Below, in pieces: positions 44,314 to 54,615 of a stretch of 64,000 bases of DNA (the first letter of the stretch is position 1; each line of letters begins with the position of its first letter). The position numbers and the translations under genes are program-made. Source of the stretch: Nocardia fluminea (lineage in GTDB: Bacteria > Actinomycetota > Actinomycetes > Mycobacteriales > Mycobacteriaceae); the NCBI RefSeq assembly GCF_002846365.1, contig NZ_PJMW01000001.1:1426001-1490000 (forward strand), given 5' to 3'. Below the pieces are notes generated by a model. That model made no database searches, was not told the DNA's origin, and saw nothing but the letters and a program-made list of their open reading frames with translations.

Positions 44314-45810
44314 ATGGTCGCTCCCTCTCCGACACCCGCCGTGGACCGCTGGACTCCACGCCTGATCTTCTCGCTCGCCTCGATCGTGCTCCTGCTGGAG
44401 ATGCTCGCGGTGAGCTACATGATGATCTCGACGGCGCTACCGTCCATCGCCGCGCACTACCGGACCACCCAGGGCGCCTGGCTGCTGACATCGTTCCTAC
44501 TGGTCGGCGCCGTCACCGCGCCGCTGATCGGCAAGCTGGCCGACATGTACGGCAAGCGCAAAGCACTCCTCGGTTGCGTGGCCGTGGCAGCCGCGGGATC
44601 GCTGCTGTCGGCGGTCGCGGGCAGCTACGCGGTCCTGATCGCGGGCCGCGCGCTGACCGGCCTGCTCATCCCCTGCCTGTTCCTGAGCTATTCGCTGATC
44701 CGAGATGTGTTCCCGGCGAAGACGATCGCGCTGGCGGTCAGCATCGCGACCAGCGGCATGGGGTTGATCGCGATCCCCGCGCCGTTCCTCACCGGGTGGC
44801 TGATCGACAACCACGGGTTCCGCAGCATCTTCTGGTTCTTCGTCATCGGTCTCGCCGTGCTCGGCGCGCTGATCTACTTCACGACGGCCGAATCGCCGGT
44901 GCGGCTGCGCTCCCGGATCGATCCGCTCGGCGCGCTCCTGCTCGGCGGCGGTATCGCCGGCATTCTCATCGCGGTCAGTTTCGGGCCCACCTGGGGCTGG
45001 CGTGACAGCTCGACCATGGCCTACCTCGCCGGTGGCGTAGTCCTGCTGCTCGCCTGGCTGACGAGCGCGCGGATGATCCGCGAACCCCTGATCGACCTCG
45101 ATGTGCTCGGCCGTCGTTCGGTGCTGCTCACCACGATCGGCGCCGGACTCTGCTACGGCGCCAGCGGGCTGTTCACCATCCTGCTGCCGATGATGGCGAT
45201 GACGCCTGCCGTACTCGGGCTCGACTACGGATTCGGCGTCACCGCCGAGGGTTTCGCGATCTTCCAGGCGCCGGTGGGTCTGATGGTGGTGGTGGGTGGT
45301 GTGCTCGTCGGTCTGCTCGTCGGCCGCCGCGATGTCCGCCCCCGCATCCTGCTGACCATCGGCATGCTGTTGATGGCCACCGGATTCCTGCTGACCGCCG
45401 CCGTGCACGACAGCAAGCCGCTGCTGATCGTCTTCGCGGGCATCTTCGGCACCGGCATGGGCATGGGCTACGCCGCTGTCCCGAATCTGCTGATCGAGGC
45501 CGTGCCGCCGCAGCTGCAGGCGAGCACCGCGAGCATCGTCGGCGTCTCGCAGAGCGTGTTCCCGGCCGTCCTGCCGGTGATCGCGTTCACGATCATGAAC
45601 AACTCCTACATCGCCCCGATCCCGCCGGAGATGACGCAGGGCGCGGTGTTCTACCTTGACCGCGGCTTCACCATCGCCTTCCTGATCGGTGGCGCGACCG
45701 CGCTCATCGGCGCGATCGTAGCGGTGGCACTGCCCCGCCGGATCGTGCAGCTGGCCGCGCCGCAGAAGGTGGCGGGACCAGGGGAGGAAGGACTGGTGTT
45801 CGCGCACTGA
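44314..45810 (+). CDS. MFS transporter of the 14-helix drug:H+ antiporter type
   Basis: 498 residues with about 14 hydrophobic helices. Motif A is at LIGKLADMYGKRKALL and the DHA2-type opening VLLLEMLAVSYMMISTALPS lies in helix 1. Helices 5-6 contain GMGLIAIPAPFLTGWL. Such pumps export drugs or other small molecules in exchange for protons. AAAGGA lies 6 bases before the ATG; 10 in-frame codons upstream (from 44284) are unlikely. No adjacent regulator gene is seen, but a palindrome lies upstream. A hairpin terminator shared with ctaF follows. Confidence 0.88.
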   Translation: MVAPSPTPAVDRWTPRLIFSLASIVLLLEMLAVSYMMISTALPSIAAHYRTTQGAWLLTSFLLVGAVTAPLIGKLADMYGKRKALLGCVAVAAAGSLLSAVAGSYAVLIAGRALTGLLIPCLFLSYSLIRDVFPAKTIALAVSIATSGMGLIAIPAPFLTGWLIDNHGFRSIFWFFVIGLAVLGALIYFTTAESPVRLRSRIDPLGALLLGGGIAGILIAVSFGPTWGWRDSSTMAYLAGGVVLLLAWLTSARMIREPLIDLDVLGRRSVLLTTIGAGLCYGASGLFTILLPMMAMTPAVLGLDYGFGVTAEGFAIFQAPVGLMVVVGGVLVGLLVGRRDVRPRILLTIGMLLMATGFLLTAAVHDSKPLLIVFAGIFGTGMGMGYAAVPNLLIEAVPPQLQASTASIVGVSQSVFPAVLPVIAFTIMNNSYIAPIPPEMTQGAVFYLDRGFTIAFLIGGATALIGAIVAVALPRRIVQLAAPQKVAGPGEEGLVFAH

Positions 45811-45831
45811 GCTGACGCGAGCGGGCAACGA

Positions 45832-45879
45832 AAAAGGTCGCCGCGACTCCCTCACATCGAGGGGTCGCGGCGACCTTTT
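45832..45879. terminator. Bidirectional terminator between MFS gene and ctaF
   Basis: 16-bp perfect arms 45832-45847 and 45864-45879 end in an A-rich/T-rich base (AAAAGG at left, CCTTTT at right), so it works for both converging genes. Confidence 0.85.
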
Positions 45880-45892
45880 CGTAGTGTCTGCC

Positions 45893-46309
45893 TCAGTGCT
45901 TCTCGGCACCCAGGTAGTACTCGAAGACCAGGCCGGCGGCGGCGGCGAGCACGAGCACCACGCCGAGGCCGATCAGCCAGAACTGGAAGAACGCCAGGCC
46001 CAGCGCGGTCACCGAACCGGCAGCCGCGAGCAAGATGGGCCAGAAGCTACCGGGCGAGAAGAAGCCCAGGTCACCGGCGCCGTCGACGATCTCGGCCTCT
46101 TCGTAGTCCTCGGGACGCAGGTCGATGCGACGCGCGACGAACCGGAAGTAGGTGCCGATGATCAGCGACAGGCCCGCGGTCAGCACGATCGCGGTGGTGC
46201 CCGCCCACTCGATGCCGGTGCGCGACTGGGCGGTGAAGAAGCCGTAGACGATGCCCACCAGGATGAAGAACGCCGTGAGCAGTTCGAAGATCCGCGCTTC
46301 GATCCTCAT
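45893..46309 (-). CDS. ctaF: Cytochrome c oxidase subunit IV (actinobacterial)
   Basis: 138 residues with four hydrophobic helices; the family exists only in actinobacteria. Matches the M. tuberculosis subunit in length and in the blocks [36 protein letters not shown] and [12 protein letters not shown]. It is part of the aa3 oxidase in the bc1-aa3 supercomplex. It follows ctaC by 10 bases on the same strand. Confidence 0.94.
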   Translation of the reverse strand: MRIEARIFELLTAFFILVGIVYGFFTAQSRTGIEWAGTTAIVLTAGLSLIIGTYFRFVARRIDLRPEDYEEAEIVDGAGDLGFFSPGSFWPILLAAAGSVTALGLAFFQFWLIGLGVVLVLAAAAGLVFEYYLGAEKH

Positions 46310-46319
46310 ATCAGAATCC

Positions 46320-47414
46320 TCACTTGCTCTCGTTCACCGAAGCGCTCTTGGCGTCACGCTTGGTGTTGAAGGGGTACGTGGAGGTGGCCACCGGCGACTC
46401 GCCGATCGATGCCAGCGCCTCACCGTTGGTCTTGCCCTCGATGCGCGCCTGCATGTACTTGGCGTACTTCTCCGGCGAGACCGCGCGGACCTCGAAGTTC
46501 ATCATCGAGTGGTAGGTGCCGCACATCTCGGCGCAGCGGCCGACGAACGCGCCTTCCTTCTCGATCTCGGAGATCTGGAAGACGTTGTCGGACTGGTTTT
46601 CCTTCGGGTTCGGCATCACGTCGCGCTTGAACATGAACTCCGGCACCCAGAAGGAATGGATCACGTCGACGGCGGCGAGCTGGAACTCGATGCGCTTACC
46701 AGTGGGCAGCACCAGGACCGGGATCTCTTCGCTGGAGCCGAAGGTCTCGATCTTGTCGTAGTGCAGGTACGAGAGGATGTCGTTGGCGGGCTTGCCGTTC
46801 ATCGGACCCGGCTGCGGGTGCCCCTCTTCGTTCTTGCGCTCCTTGTACTCCGCGAGCTGCTCCTGGTTCAGGGCCTCGCGCTCGGTGTCGATGCCGTTCC
46901 AGGTGAGACCACCCACGTTGTTCACGTTGCGGTAGCCGAACTTCCAGTTCCACTGGAAGGCGGTCACGTCGACGGTGACATCCGGGTTGTCGGTCTTCTC
47001 GTGCACGTAGTTCTGCACGACCACGGTGAAGTAGAACAGCACCGCGATGATCACGAACGGGATCGCCGTGTAGGTCAGCTCGAGCGACACGTTGTAGCCG
47101 GTCTGGCGCGGGAACTCCGGGGAGTTCTTGCGCTTGCGGTGGAAGATGATCGTCCAGAAGGTCAGACCCCAGACCAGCACGCCCATGGCGAGCGCGGCCA
47201 GCACCGACCAGGTCCACAGCTCACGCATCCGGGTGGCCTGCGGGGTGATACCCGATGGCCAGCCGAACCGGAGCCAAACATTGTCGATCGAGCAGCCCGA
47301 GACGAGCATCGCGGTGATCCCCAAGGACACCGCCAGCCCGGCCCGCCGAAGGACCCGGCCCTGCCGACCCGCAACGGGTCGTGCCCCGATCTCTTCGCTC
47401 GCCTTGTGCGCCAC
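46320..47414 (-). CDS. ctaC: Cytochrome c oxidase subunit II
   Basis: 364 residues. A lipoprotein signal ends at LVSGC with Cys41. Two membrane helices (about 75-95 and 115-140) follow, then the cupredoxin domain with the CuA centre: His in [11 protein letters not shown] and Cys/His/Met in [12 protein letters not shown]. Tyr/Trp residues [10 protein letters not shown] are the electron-entry patch. It receives electrons from QcrC. The GTG at 47414 is selected because GGAAGG sits 7 bases before it; a GTG two codons earlier is too close. It is divergent from asnB across 376 bases. Confidence 0.95.
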   Translation of the reverse strand: MAHKASEEIGARPVAGRQGRVLRRAGLAVSLGITAMLVSGCSIDNVWLRFGWPSGITPQATRMRELWTWSVLAALAMGVLVWGLTFWTIIFHRKRKNSPEFPRQTGYNVSLELTYTAIPFVIIAVLFYFTVVVQNYVHEKTDNPDVTVDVTAFQWNWKFGYRNVNNVGGLTWNGIDTEREALNQEQLAEYKERKNEEGHPQPGPMNGKPANDILSYLHYDKIETFGSSEEIPVLVLPTGKRIEFQLAAVDVIHSFWVPEFMFKRDVMPNPKENQSDNVFQISEIEKEGAFVGRCAEMCGTYHSMMNFEVRAVSPEKYAKYMQARIEGKTNGEALASIGESPVATSTYPFNTKRDAKSASVNESK

Positions 47415-47790
47415 GCTCACGCCTTCCTGGTCGCCACACATTCCGACACATTGCGTCGTCCGGGCGGCGATACGCCCGTTCCGACACCTCTTCACAGCAG
47501 TTTCAGGCCTCTCGAAGTATTGCCGCCGTGACGCCTGCACACCTGAGAAGGACCTGAGTACTACGCAGCGTAGACCAAAGCGGGCACTGTCTTGCCGCGG
47601 GGTCACTTTCGACACTCCGCCGTGACCGCACCGAACATCGCGACCTGCGGTTTGACCCTCTTCGAGTGGCCGCGCGCCCTGCGCGAGCGGGCGAGCGCGG
47701 CGTGTCGGGCAGGCGTGCGGCATACTCGGACACAGCGTTTCGGCCCGTTGTGGCCACCCATCATCGAACGAGAGAAGGTTGGTCGACACC
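47415..47790. other. 376-bp intergenic region between ctaC and asnB
   Basis: No gene is supported. It holds the divergent promoters. A short perfect palindrome CTACGCAGCGTAG occurs at 47561-47573, about 150 bases before ctaC, and may be an operator. No riboswitch or tRNA is seen. Confidence 0.4.
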
Positions 47791-49734
47791 GTGTGCGGAC
47801 TGCTCGGATTCCTGACAGCTGATTCCGCGACGACCGCGGTGGTCGATCAGGTCTACGACGCGCTGCACTGCCAGCGGCATCGTGGCCCGGACGAGAAGGG
47901 CACCTGGCACGACGATCACATGATCTTCGGGTTCAACCGCCTCTCCATCATCGACATCGAGCACTCGCACCAGCCGCTGCGCTGGGGCCCGGCGGACAAC
48001 CCGCAGCGTTACGCGATGACCTTCAACGGTGAGATCTACAACTACCTCGAACTGCGCGAACAGCTGGCCGCCGAGCACGGCGCCGAATTCCCCGAGGGCA
48101 AGATCTTCGCCACCGACGGTGACGGCGAGGCCATCGTGGCCGCCTTCCACTTCTGGGGCCCCGAGGCCGTGCGCAAGCTGCGCGGGATGTTCGCGTTCGC
48201 GATCTGGGACACCGAGACCTCGGAACTGTTCCTCGCGCGCGATCCGTTCGGCATCAAGCCGCTGTTCATCGCGACCGGCGCGGGCGGCACCGCCTTCGCC
48301 AGCGAGAAGAAGAGCCTGCTCGAACTGCTGAGCCCGCTGGAACTGTCCGACGAGCTGGACCCGCGCGCGCTCGAGCACTACACGGTGTTGCAGTACGTGC
48401 CGGAGCCCGAGTCGCTGCACCGCAACATCCGTCGCCTCGAATCGGGCAACTACGCCACGGTGAAGCTGGGCCAGGAGCCGGTCATCACCCGCTACTTCCG
48501 TCCGGACTTCCGGGTTCGCCCGTTCGTCGCGGGCTCGGAGAAGGCCCGTTACGCCGAGATCGCCGCGGCGCTCGAGGACTCGGTCGCCAAGCACATGCGC
48601 GCCGACGTCACCGTCGGTTCGTTCCTGTCGGGCGGGATCGACTCCACCGCCATCGCCGCGCTGGCCATGCGCCACAACCCGAAGCTGATCACCTTCACCA
48701 CCGGGTTCGAGCGCGAGGGCTACTCCGAGGTCGACGTGGCCGCCGAGAGCGCCGAGCTGATCGGCGCCCGCCACATCGTCAAGGTCGTCTCCCCCGCCGA
48801 ATTCGCCGCCGCGATCCCCGAGATCGTCTGGTACCTCGACGACCCGGTCGCCGACCCGGCGCTGGTCCCGCTGTACTTCGTGGCCAAAGAAGCGCGCAAG
48901 CACGTCAAGGTCGTGCTCTCCGGTGAAGGCGCTGACGAGCTGTTCGGCGGCTACACGATCTACCGGGAACCGTTGTCGCTCAAGCCCTTCGAGTATCTGC
49001 CCGCCGGTGCGCGCAAGCTGCTCGGCAAGCTCGGTGACAAGATCCCCGACGGCAAGCGCGGCAAGTCGCTGCTGCAGCGCGGCTCGCTGCGCCTCGAGGA
49101 CCGCTACTACGGCAACGCCCGCAGCTTCAACGACGCCCAGCTGCGCGCGGTCCTGCGCGACTTCCGCCCCGAGTGGACCCACCAGGACGTCACCGCGCCG
49201 ATCTACGCCCAGTCCGCGGGCTGGGACCCGGTCGCGCGCATGCAGCACCTCGACCTGTTCACCTGGCTGCGCGGCGACATCCTGGTCAAGGCCGACAAGA
49301 TGACCATGGCCAACTCCCTCGAACTGCGCGTGCCGTTCCTGGACAACGAGGTCATGCGCGTCGCCGAGGGCATCCCGTTCGATCAGAAGATCACCAAGGA
49401 AACCTCGAAGTACGCGCTGCGCCAGGCCCTGGACGGCATCGTCCCCGACCACGTCCTCCACCGCGCCAAGCTCGGTTTCCCGGTCCCGTTGCGCCACTGG
49501 CTGCGCGGCACCGAACTCTACGACTGGGCCGAAACCCAGATCGCCGAGTCCCAGACCGACCACCTGCTGCACAAGCCGGCCGTCCTCCAGATGCTCCGCG
49601 ACCACAAAGCGGGCGTCTCCGACCACAGCCGCCGCCTCTGGACCGTGCTGGTCTTCATGGTCTGGCACGGCATCTTCGTCGAGGACCGCATCAAGCCCGA
49701 GATCCAGGAACCGGTCTACCCGGTCTCGTTGTAA
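47791..49734 (+). CDS. asnB: Glutamine-hydrolysing asparagine synthetase
   Basis: 647 residues. The start GTG is immediately followed by Cys (CGLLGFLTADS), the N-terminal nucleophile of the class II glutaminase, which settles the start. The glutaminase domain has NRLSIIDIEHSHQPL and FNGEIYNYLELR. The synthetase domain has the PP-loop VGSFLSGGIDSTAIAAL and later SGEGADELFGGYTIY. The family makes asparagine from aspartate, ATP and glutamine; in mycobacteria a related enzyme also amidates diaminopimelate of peptidoglycan, which could apply here. AGAAGG lies about 12 bases before the start. Confidence 0.92.
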   Translation: MCGLLGFLTADSATTAVVDQVYDALHCQRHRGPDEKGTWHDDHMIFGFNRLSIIDIEHSHQPLRWGPADNPQRYAMTFNGEIYNYLELREQLAAEHGAEFPEGKIFATDGDGEAIVAAFHFWGPEAVRKLRGMFAFAIWDTETSELFLARDPFGIKPLFIATGAGGTAFASEKKSLLELLSPLELSDELDPRALEHYTVLQYVPEPESLHRNIRRLESGNYATVKLGQEPVITRYFRPDFRVRPFVAGSEKARYAEIAAALEDSVAKHMRADVTVGSFLSGGIDSTAIAALAMRHNPKLITFTTGFEREGYSEVDVAAESAELIGARHIVKVVSPAEFAAAIPEIVWYLDDPVADPALVPLYFVAKEARKHVKVVLSGEGADELFGGYTIYREPLSLKPFEYLPAGARKLLGKLGDKIPDGKRGKSLLQRGSLRLEDRYYGNARSFNDAQLRAVLRDFRPEWTHQDVTAPIYAQSAGWDPVARMQHLDLFTWLRGDILVKADKMTMANSLELRVPFLDNEVMRVAEGIPFDQKITKETSKYALRQALDGIVPDHVLHRAKLGFPVPLRHWLRGTELYDWAETQIAESQTDHLLHKPAVLQMLRDHKAGVSDHSRRLWTVLVFMVWHGIFVEDRIKPEIQEPVYPVSL

Positions 49735-49744
49735 CCGCGCAGAA

Positions 49745-49780
49745 GAACGCCCCCTGGCTCGAAAGAGCCAGGGGGCGTTC
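49745..49780. terminator. Bidirectional hairpin terminator between asnB and adoK
   Basis: Perfect 16-bp arms (49745-49760 and 49765-49780) close on a GAAA tetraloop, between the converging stops at 49734 and 49793. Confidence 0.85.
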
Positions 49781-49792
49781 GTGTTCCGTACG

Positions 49793-50869
<1,077 letters not shown>

Positions 50870-50940
50870 CTACCTCGCCACGCAACCACCATATTCCCGG
50901 GCGTGGCCAGGAAGGCGCCGCTAACTCGCAGCGCCGTACG

Positions 50941-51297
50941 TCAGTTGAAGCTGTCGCCGCAGGCGCAGGAGCCGGTGGCGTTCGGGTTGTCGATGGTGAA
51001 GCCCTGCTTCTCGATGGTGTCGACGAAGTCGATCGAGGCACCGTCGATGTACGGGGCGCTCATGCGGTCGACGGCCAGCTTCACGCCGGAGAACTCGACG
51101 ACGATGTCACCGTCGAGGATGCGATCGTCGAAGAACAGCTGGTAACGCAGACCGGCACAGCCACCGGGCTGCACCGCGATCCGCAGGGCCAGATCGTCGC
51201 GGCCCTCCTGGTCGAGCAGCGCCTTCGCCTTGATGGCGGCAGCGTCGGTCAGCGTCGCACCGTGGGTCTCGGTGGCGGTCTCGTTCTGCACAGTCAT
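50941..51297 (-). CDS. A-type iron-sulfur cluster carrier (HesB/IscA/ErpA family)
   Basis: 118 residues, the length of Rv2204c. The three conserved cysteines are in QPGGCAGLRYQLFF and in the tail GSCACGDSFN. It delivers Fe-S clusters to target proteins; the respiratory Rieske and other clusters are natural clients. The ATG at 51297 has AGGAG 5 bases before it; a GTG two codons earlier overlaps that signal. The gene stands alone between adoK and DUF3043. Confidence 0.92.
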   Translation of the reverse strand: MTVQNETATETHGATLTDAAAIKAKALLDQEGRDDLALRIAVQPGGCAGLRYQLFFDDRILDGDIVVEFSGVKLAVDRMSAPYIDGASIDFVDTIEKQGFTIDNPNATGSCACGDSFN

Positions 51298-51542
51298 GGA
51301 CACTCCTAGTTCGACTCAGCCCGTCAACGGACCTCAGGTGCACAGCGCACGACTGATTCCAACGCTGTCGCAGCAACTGCTATTCCTATTTTGCCACCCT
51401 CGGCGCAGCCAGTAGACGCCACCTGGGTGCTTGTGCCCACAGTACGCCCTGTGACGGCGTGATCCGCGTCTCAGCCCGGCTTCGGATGAGACCGGGCCCA
51501 CCGCTGAGCGGACCGCATTTCCCGATGATCGGCGTCATCGAA

Positions 51543-51548
51543 TAGCCT
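51543..51548 (+). promoter_or_regulatory. Leaderless-type -10 box for the DUF3043 gene
   Basis: TAGCCT is 7 bases before the GTG at 51556, which predicts transcription beginning at the start codon and decides between the two GTG candidates (51550 and 51556). Confidence 0.5.
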
Positions 51549-51555
51549 GGTGAAC

Positions 51556-52212
51556 GTGAAATTGTTTCGTCGCGACGAGTCCAGCACCATCGACGAGTCC
51601 GTCGACCCGTCGGTGTCCGACTCCGAACAGGCCGCCGCCACGGCGTCGACCACTCCCGGTAAGGGCAGGCCGACTCCGAAAAGGCGTGAGGCGGAAGGCA
51701 AGCGGCGCGGTCCCATCGCGCCCGCCCCGCTGACCGCCAAGGAAGCCCGCGCCCGCCGCAAAGCTGTCAAGGGCACCAAACAGGACCGCAAGGCCGCCGC
51801 CGCCGACCGTCGCGCCGCCGTGCAGGACCGCCGCGCCCGCATGCTCGCCGGCGAGGACAAGTACCTGCTGCCCCGCGATCAGGGCCCGGTCCGCGCCTAT
51901 GTGCGCGATCTCGTGGACGCCCGCCGCAACCTCGTCGGCCTGTTCATGCCGATGGCGCTGGTGCTGATCCTGTCGATGTTCGTGGCCCCCGGCCTGCAGA
52001 CCATCGTCACGCTGGCCATGCTGGTGATGATGGTCTTCATGATCATCGAGGGCTTCGTCCTCGGCAAGATCGTGAGCAACCGGGTGATCGAACGGTTCCC
52101 CGACACCACCGACACCGGCTTCAAGCTCGGCTGGTACGCCTTCGTCCGCGCCTCGCAGATCCGCAAGATGCGGGCCCCGAAGCCGCGGGTGGGCCCCGGC
52201 GACGCGGTCTGA
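51556..52212 (+). CDS. DUF3043 family membrane protein
   Basis: 218 residues, Rv2206-like. The N-terminal 90 residues are charged and disordered (KRREAEGKRRGPIAPAPLTA), followed by EDKYLLPRDQGPVRAYVRD, two membrane helices (about 125-170) and the C-terminal NRVIERFPDTTD. Function unknown; both termini are likely cytosolic. The start at 51556 fits a leaderless transcript; a GTG two codons upstream is the alternative. A terminator follows. Confidence 0.85.
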   Translation: MKLFRRDESSTIDESVDPSVSDSEQAAATASTTPGKGRPTPKRREAEGKRRGPIAPAPLTAKEARARRKAVKGTKQDRKAAAADRRAAVQDRRARMLAGEDKYLLPRDQGPVRAYVRDLVDARRNLVGLFMPMALVLILSMFVAPGLQTIVTLAMLVMMVFMIIEGFVLGKIVSNRVIERFPDTTDTGFKLGWYAFVRASQIRKMRAPKPRVGPGDAV

Positions 52213-52228
52213 GTTCGACCGGACTTCC

Positions 52229-52264
52229 GAATGCCGTCTCATCCGTCCGGATGGGGCGGCATTC
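52229..52264. terminator. Terminator after the DUF3043 gene
   Basis: A 16-bp stem (8 perfect pairs, then 8 more including two G-U pairs) with a GTCC loop, then TCTTTTC. It lies between convergent DUF3043 and the small membrane gene. Confidence 0.75.
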
Positions 52265-52270
52265 GTCTTT

Positions 52271-52438
52271 TCAGTGATGGCTCGGGCGGATGTAGTCGGC
52301 GTACCCGGCGATGGCCTTGAGCTCGGTGTCCATGCGCTGGGCGTCGCGGTCGACGATCCCGGTGGATCCGGCGGTGCCGCGACCGATCAGTACGGCGAGT
52401 CCGATGATGACGGTGAGGACGATCAGGAAAGTAAGCAT
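52271..52438 (-). CDS. Small membrane protein, 55 residues
   Basis: A short gene not found by length-limited ORF scans. ATG at 52438, TGA at 52271-52273. The protein begins MLTFLIVLTVIIGLAVLIG (one membrane helix), then GRGTAGSTGIVDRDAQRMDT, and ends YADYIRPSHH. The codons show the strong third-position GC bias of the other genes and the stop lies right at a shared terminator. No ribosome binding site is obvious. It is divergent from the GlxA-type regulator. Probable real gene of unknown function. Confidence 0.65.
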   Translation of the reverse strand: MLTFLIVLTVIIGLAVLIGRGTAGSTGIVDRDAQRMDTELKAIAGYADYIRPSHH

Positions 52439-52523
52439 GGCAGTAATTTTGCGCTCGATGATTTTCAGCCGAAAGTGGCTGTTCTGTCATTGTGCGTAAA
52501 GATTCAGCCAGCTACGATGAGGC

Positions 52524-53474
52524 ATGCTCTCGAAGGTGGCCGTGGTCCTCAGCGACCGGCTCGCGATGTTCGAATTCGGCGTCGTCTGTGAGGTTTTCGG
52601 GCTGGACCGCACCGCCGACGGCCTGCCCGGCTTCGACTTCCGGGTCTGCGGCGCCGACCCGGGCACACCCCTGCGCTCCACCACCCCCGGCATCTCCGTC
52701 ACCCCGGAGTTCGGCCTCGAGCACCTCGCGCGGGCCGACCTCGTCGCTATCCCGGCCTCCCCGATCGACCAGTACGACGACCGGGTACTCGAGGCGGTGC
52801 GCGGCGCCGCCGACGCGGGCGCGACCGTTCTCACCGTGTGCTCGGGCGCGTTCCTCGCCGGGGCGGCCGGTCTGCTCGACGGCCGCAAGTGCACCACCCA
52901 CTGGCGTTACGTCGACCGGCTCGCCGCGAAGTTCCCCGAAGCCACCGTCGACCCCGACGTCCTGTTCGTCGACGAGGGCGACCTGATCACCAGCGCGGGC
53001 ACCGCCGCGGGCATCGACGCCTGCCTGCACCTGGTGCGGCGCGAGATCGGTACCGCCGCCGCCAACGGCATCGCGCGCCGCATGGTCGTCCCTCCGCAAC
53101 GCGACGGCGGCCAGCGCCAGTTCATCGAGCAGCCGGTCCCCGAGTGCAGTTCGATCGGCCTGTCCACCACCCTCACCTGGCTCACCGAGAATCTCGCCCA
53201 CCCGCACACCGTCGACGAGCTCGCGGCCCGCTCGAGCATGTCCACCCGCACCTTCGCCCGCCGCTTCGCCGCCGAGACCGGCACCACCCCGGTCAAATGG
53301 CTCACCACGCAGCGCGTCCTGTTCGCCAAGCACCTGCTCGAGACCACCGACATGGCTCTGGAACGGATCGCCGACGAGTCCGGCTTCGGCTCCGGCGCCC
53401 TGTTGCGCCACCACTTCCAGCGCCAGGTCGGCCTCGCCCCCACCGAATACCGCCGCCGCTTCGGCGCGGCCTGA
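52524..53474 (+). CDS. GlxA-family transcriptional regulator (DJ-1/PfpI plus AraC HTH)
   Basis: 316 residues. The first 190 residues form a DJ-1/PfpI-like domain (VAVVLSDRLAMFEFGVVCEV and TVLTVCSGAFLAGAAGLLDG with Cys at the nucleophile elbow). The C-terminal 100 residues carry two AraC-type helix-turn-helix units (ELAARSSMSTRTFARRFAAE and RIADESGFGSGALLRHHFQ). Members often respond to amine or amide metabolites. TACGAT lies five bases before the ATG, again suggesting little or no leader. The target genes are not evident; the Ag85-like gene follows 122 bases later. Confidence 0.92.
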   Translation: MLSKVAVVLSDRLAMFEFGVVCEVFGLDRTADGLPGFDFRVCGADPGTPLRSTTPGISVTPEFGLEHLARADLVAIPASPIDQYDDRVLEAVRGAADAGATVLTVCSGAFLAGAAGLLDGRKCTTHWRYVDRLAAKFPEATVDPDVLFVDEGDLITSAGTAAGIDACLHLVRREIGTAAANGIARRMVVPPQRDGGQRQFIEQPVPECSSIGLSTTLTWLTENLAHPHTVDELAARSSMSTRTFARRFAAETGTTPVKWLTTQRVLFAKHLLETTDMALERIADESGFGSGALLRHHFQRQVGLAPTEYRRRFGAA

Positions 53475-53596
53475 GAGAGCGCCCACGGAAGGGTCGCGCG
53501 ATGCGGCCGCTGCTGCTCGATCTCGCGAAAACAATTGGCGAACAACCCAGTTCCCCGTAGGGCCTGGTTGTCAACGTTCCGCATCGGCTTGACCGG

Positions 53597-54589
53597 GTGA
53601 CAGGCGGCTGGTCAGCTGATTCCGTGTTCTCTACCGCGCGCAGACATACTGCTTGGATCATCACTGTCCTGGTGGTCGCTGTCGCCACCGCCCTCTCTGC
53701 CGGAACGGGCCCGGCCGAGGCGGCGCCGGTGCGCCGCGCGCCCGCGGGCGGATTCGAGGAACTGATCGTCGCGTCGAGCATGGGTCCGGTGAAAGTCCAG
53801 GTGCAGTGGGCCGCGCGAGGCGGGAGCTCCGCGTTGTATCTGCTCGACGGGCTGCGCGCGCCCGCCGATCACAGCCAGTGGACCACCGACACCGACGCGC
53901 TGCGCCAATTCGCCGGTGACGACGTGACCTTGGTGTTCCCGGTCGGCGGCCACTCCAGTTTCTATACCGACTGGTACCGCCCGAGCAGCACGAATGGTCA
54001 ACCGACGACCTACAAATGGGAAACCTTCCTCACGCGCGAGCTGCCCGAATTCCTCGCCGGATACGGCGTCTCCCGCACGAACAACGCGATCGTCGGCGTC
54101 TCCATGGGCGGCAACGCCGCGATGACACTGGCCGCGCACCACCGCGACCAGTTCCGATTCGCCGGATCGTTCTCCGGGTTCCTCAACCCGAGCTATCCGC
54201 TGTGGAACCAGGTCATGCGCGCGGCCATGTTCGACGAGGGCCGCTTCAACATCGACGACATGTGGGGCGTCGCGGGTGACCCCGCGTGGGTACGCAACGA
54301 CGCCACCGCGCAGGCCGAACGGCTGCGCGGCCTGCCGATGTACGTCACCAGCGGCAACGGCGTCCCCGGTCCGCTCGATCTGCCCGGCGGTGTCGGCAAC
54401 ACGATCAACGCCGCGGGTATCGAAGCGTTCTCCGTGATCGCGGCGAGCACCTTCCGCGACCGCGTTGCCGCCCTCGGTATCCCCGCCCGCGTCGACTTCA
54501 CCACCGGCACCCACACCTGGCCCTATTGGCAGCAGTCGCTCACCGTCGCTCGCCCGATGATTCTGGAGGCGCTGGCCGGTGATCGCTGA
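53597..54589 (+). CDS. Antigen 85-type esterase / mycolyltransferase
   Basis: 330 residues. A hydrophobic signal (TAWIITVLVVAVATALSAG, about 17-35) and cleavage near AEAAP send it outside. The alpha/beta-hydrolase features of the Ag85 family are present: LLDGLRAPADHSQWTTDT, VGGHSSFYTDWY, nucleophile Ser in VGVSMGGNAAM, and catalytic His in GTHTWPYW. Ag85 enzymes transfer mycolic acids between trehalose and arabinogalactan. This supports a mycolate-bearing genus. It is followed after 26 bases by cobU, which has its own start signals. Confidence 0.88.
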   Translation: MTGGWSADSVFSTARRHTAWIITVLVVAVATALSAGTGPAEAAPVRRAPAGGFEELIVASSMGPVKVQVQWAARGGSSALYLLDGLRAPADHSQWTTDTDALRQFAGDDVTLVFPVGGHSSFYTDWYRPSSTNGQPTTYKWETFLTRELPEFLAGYGVSRTNNAIVGVSMGGNAAMTLAAHHRDQFRFAGSFSGFLNPSYPLWNQVMRAAMFDEGRFNIDDMWGVAGDPAWVRNDATAQAERLRGLPMYVTSGNGVPGPLDLPGGVGNTINAAGIEAFSVIAASTFRDRVAALGIPARVDFTTGTHTWPYWQQSLTVARPMILEALAGDR

Positions 54590-54603
54590 GTTCCGGGCCG
54601 GGC

Positions 54604-54609
54604 TACGGT
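54604..54609 (+). promoter_or_regulatory. Leaderless-type -10 box for cobU
   Basis: TACGGT six bases before the cobU ATG, with no Shine-Dalgarno between. Confidence 0.4.
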
Positions 54610-54615
54610 GCTCGG

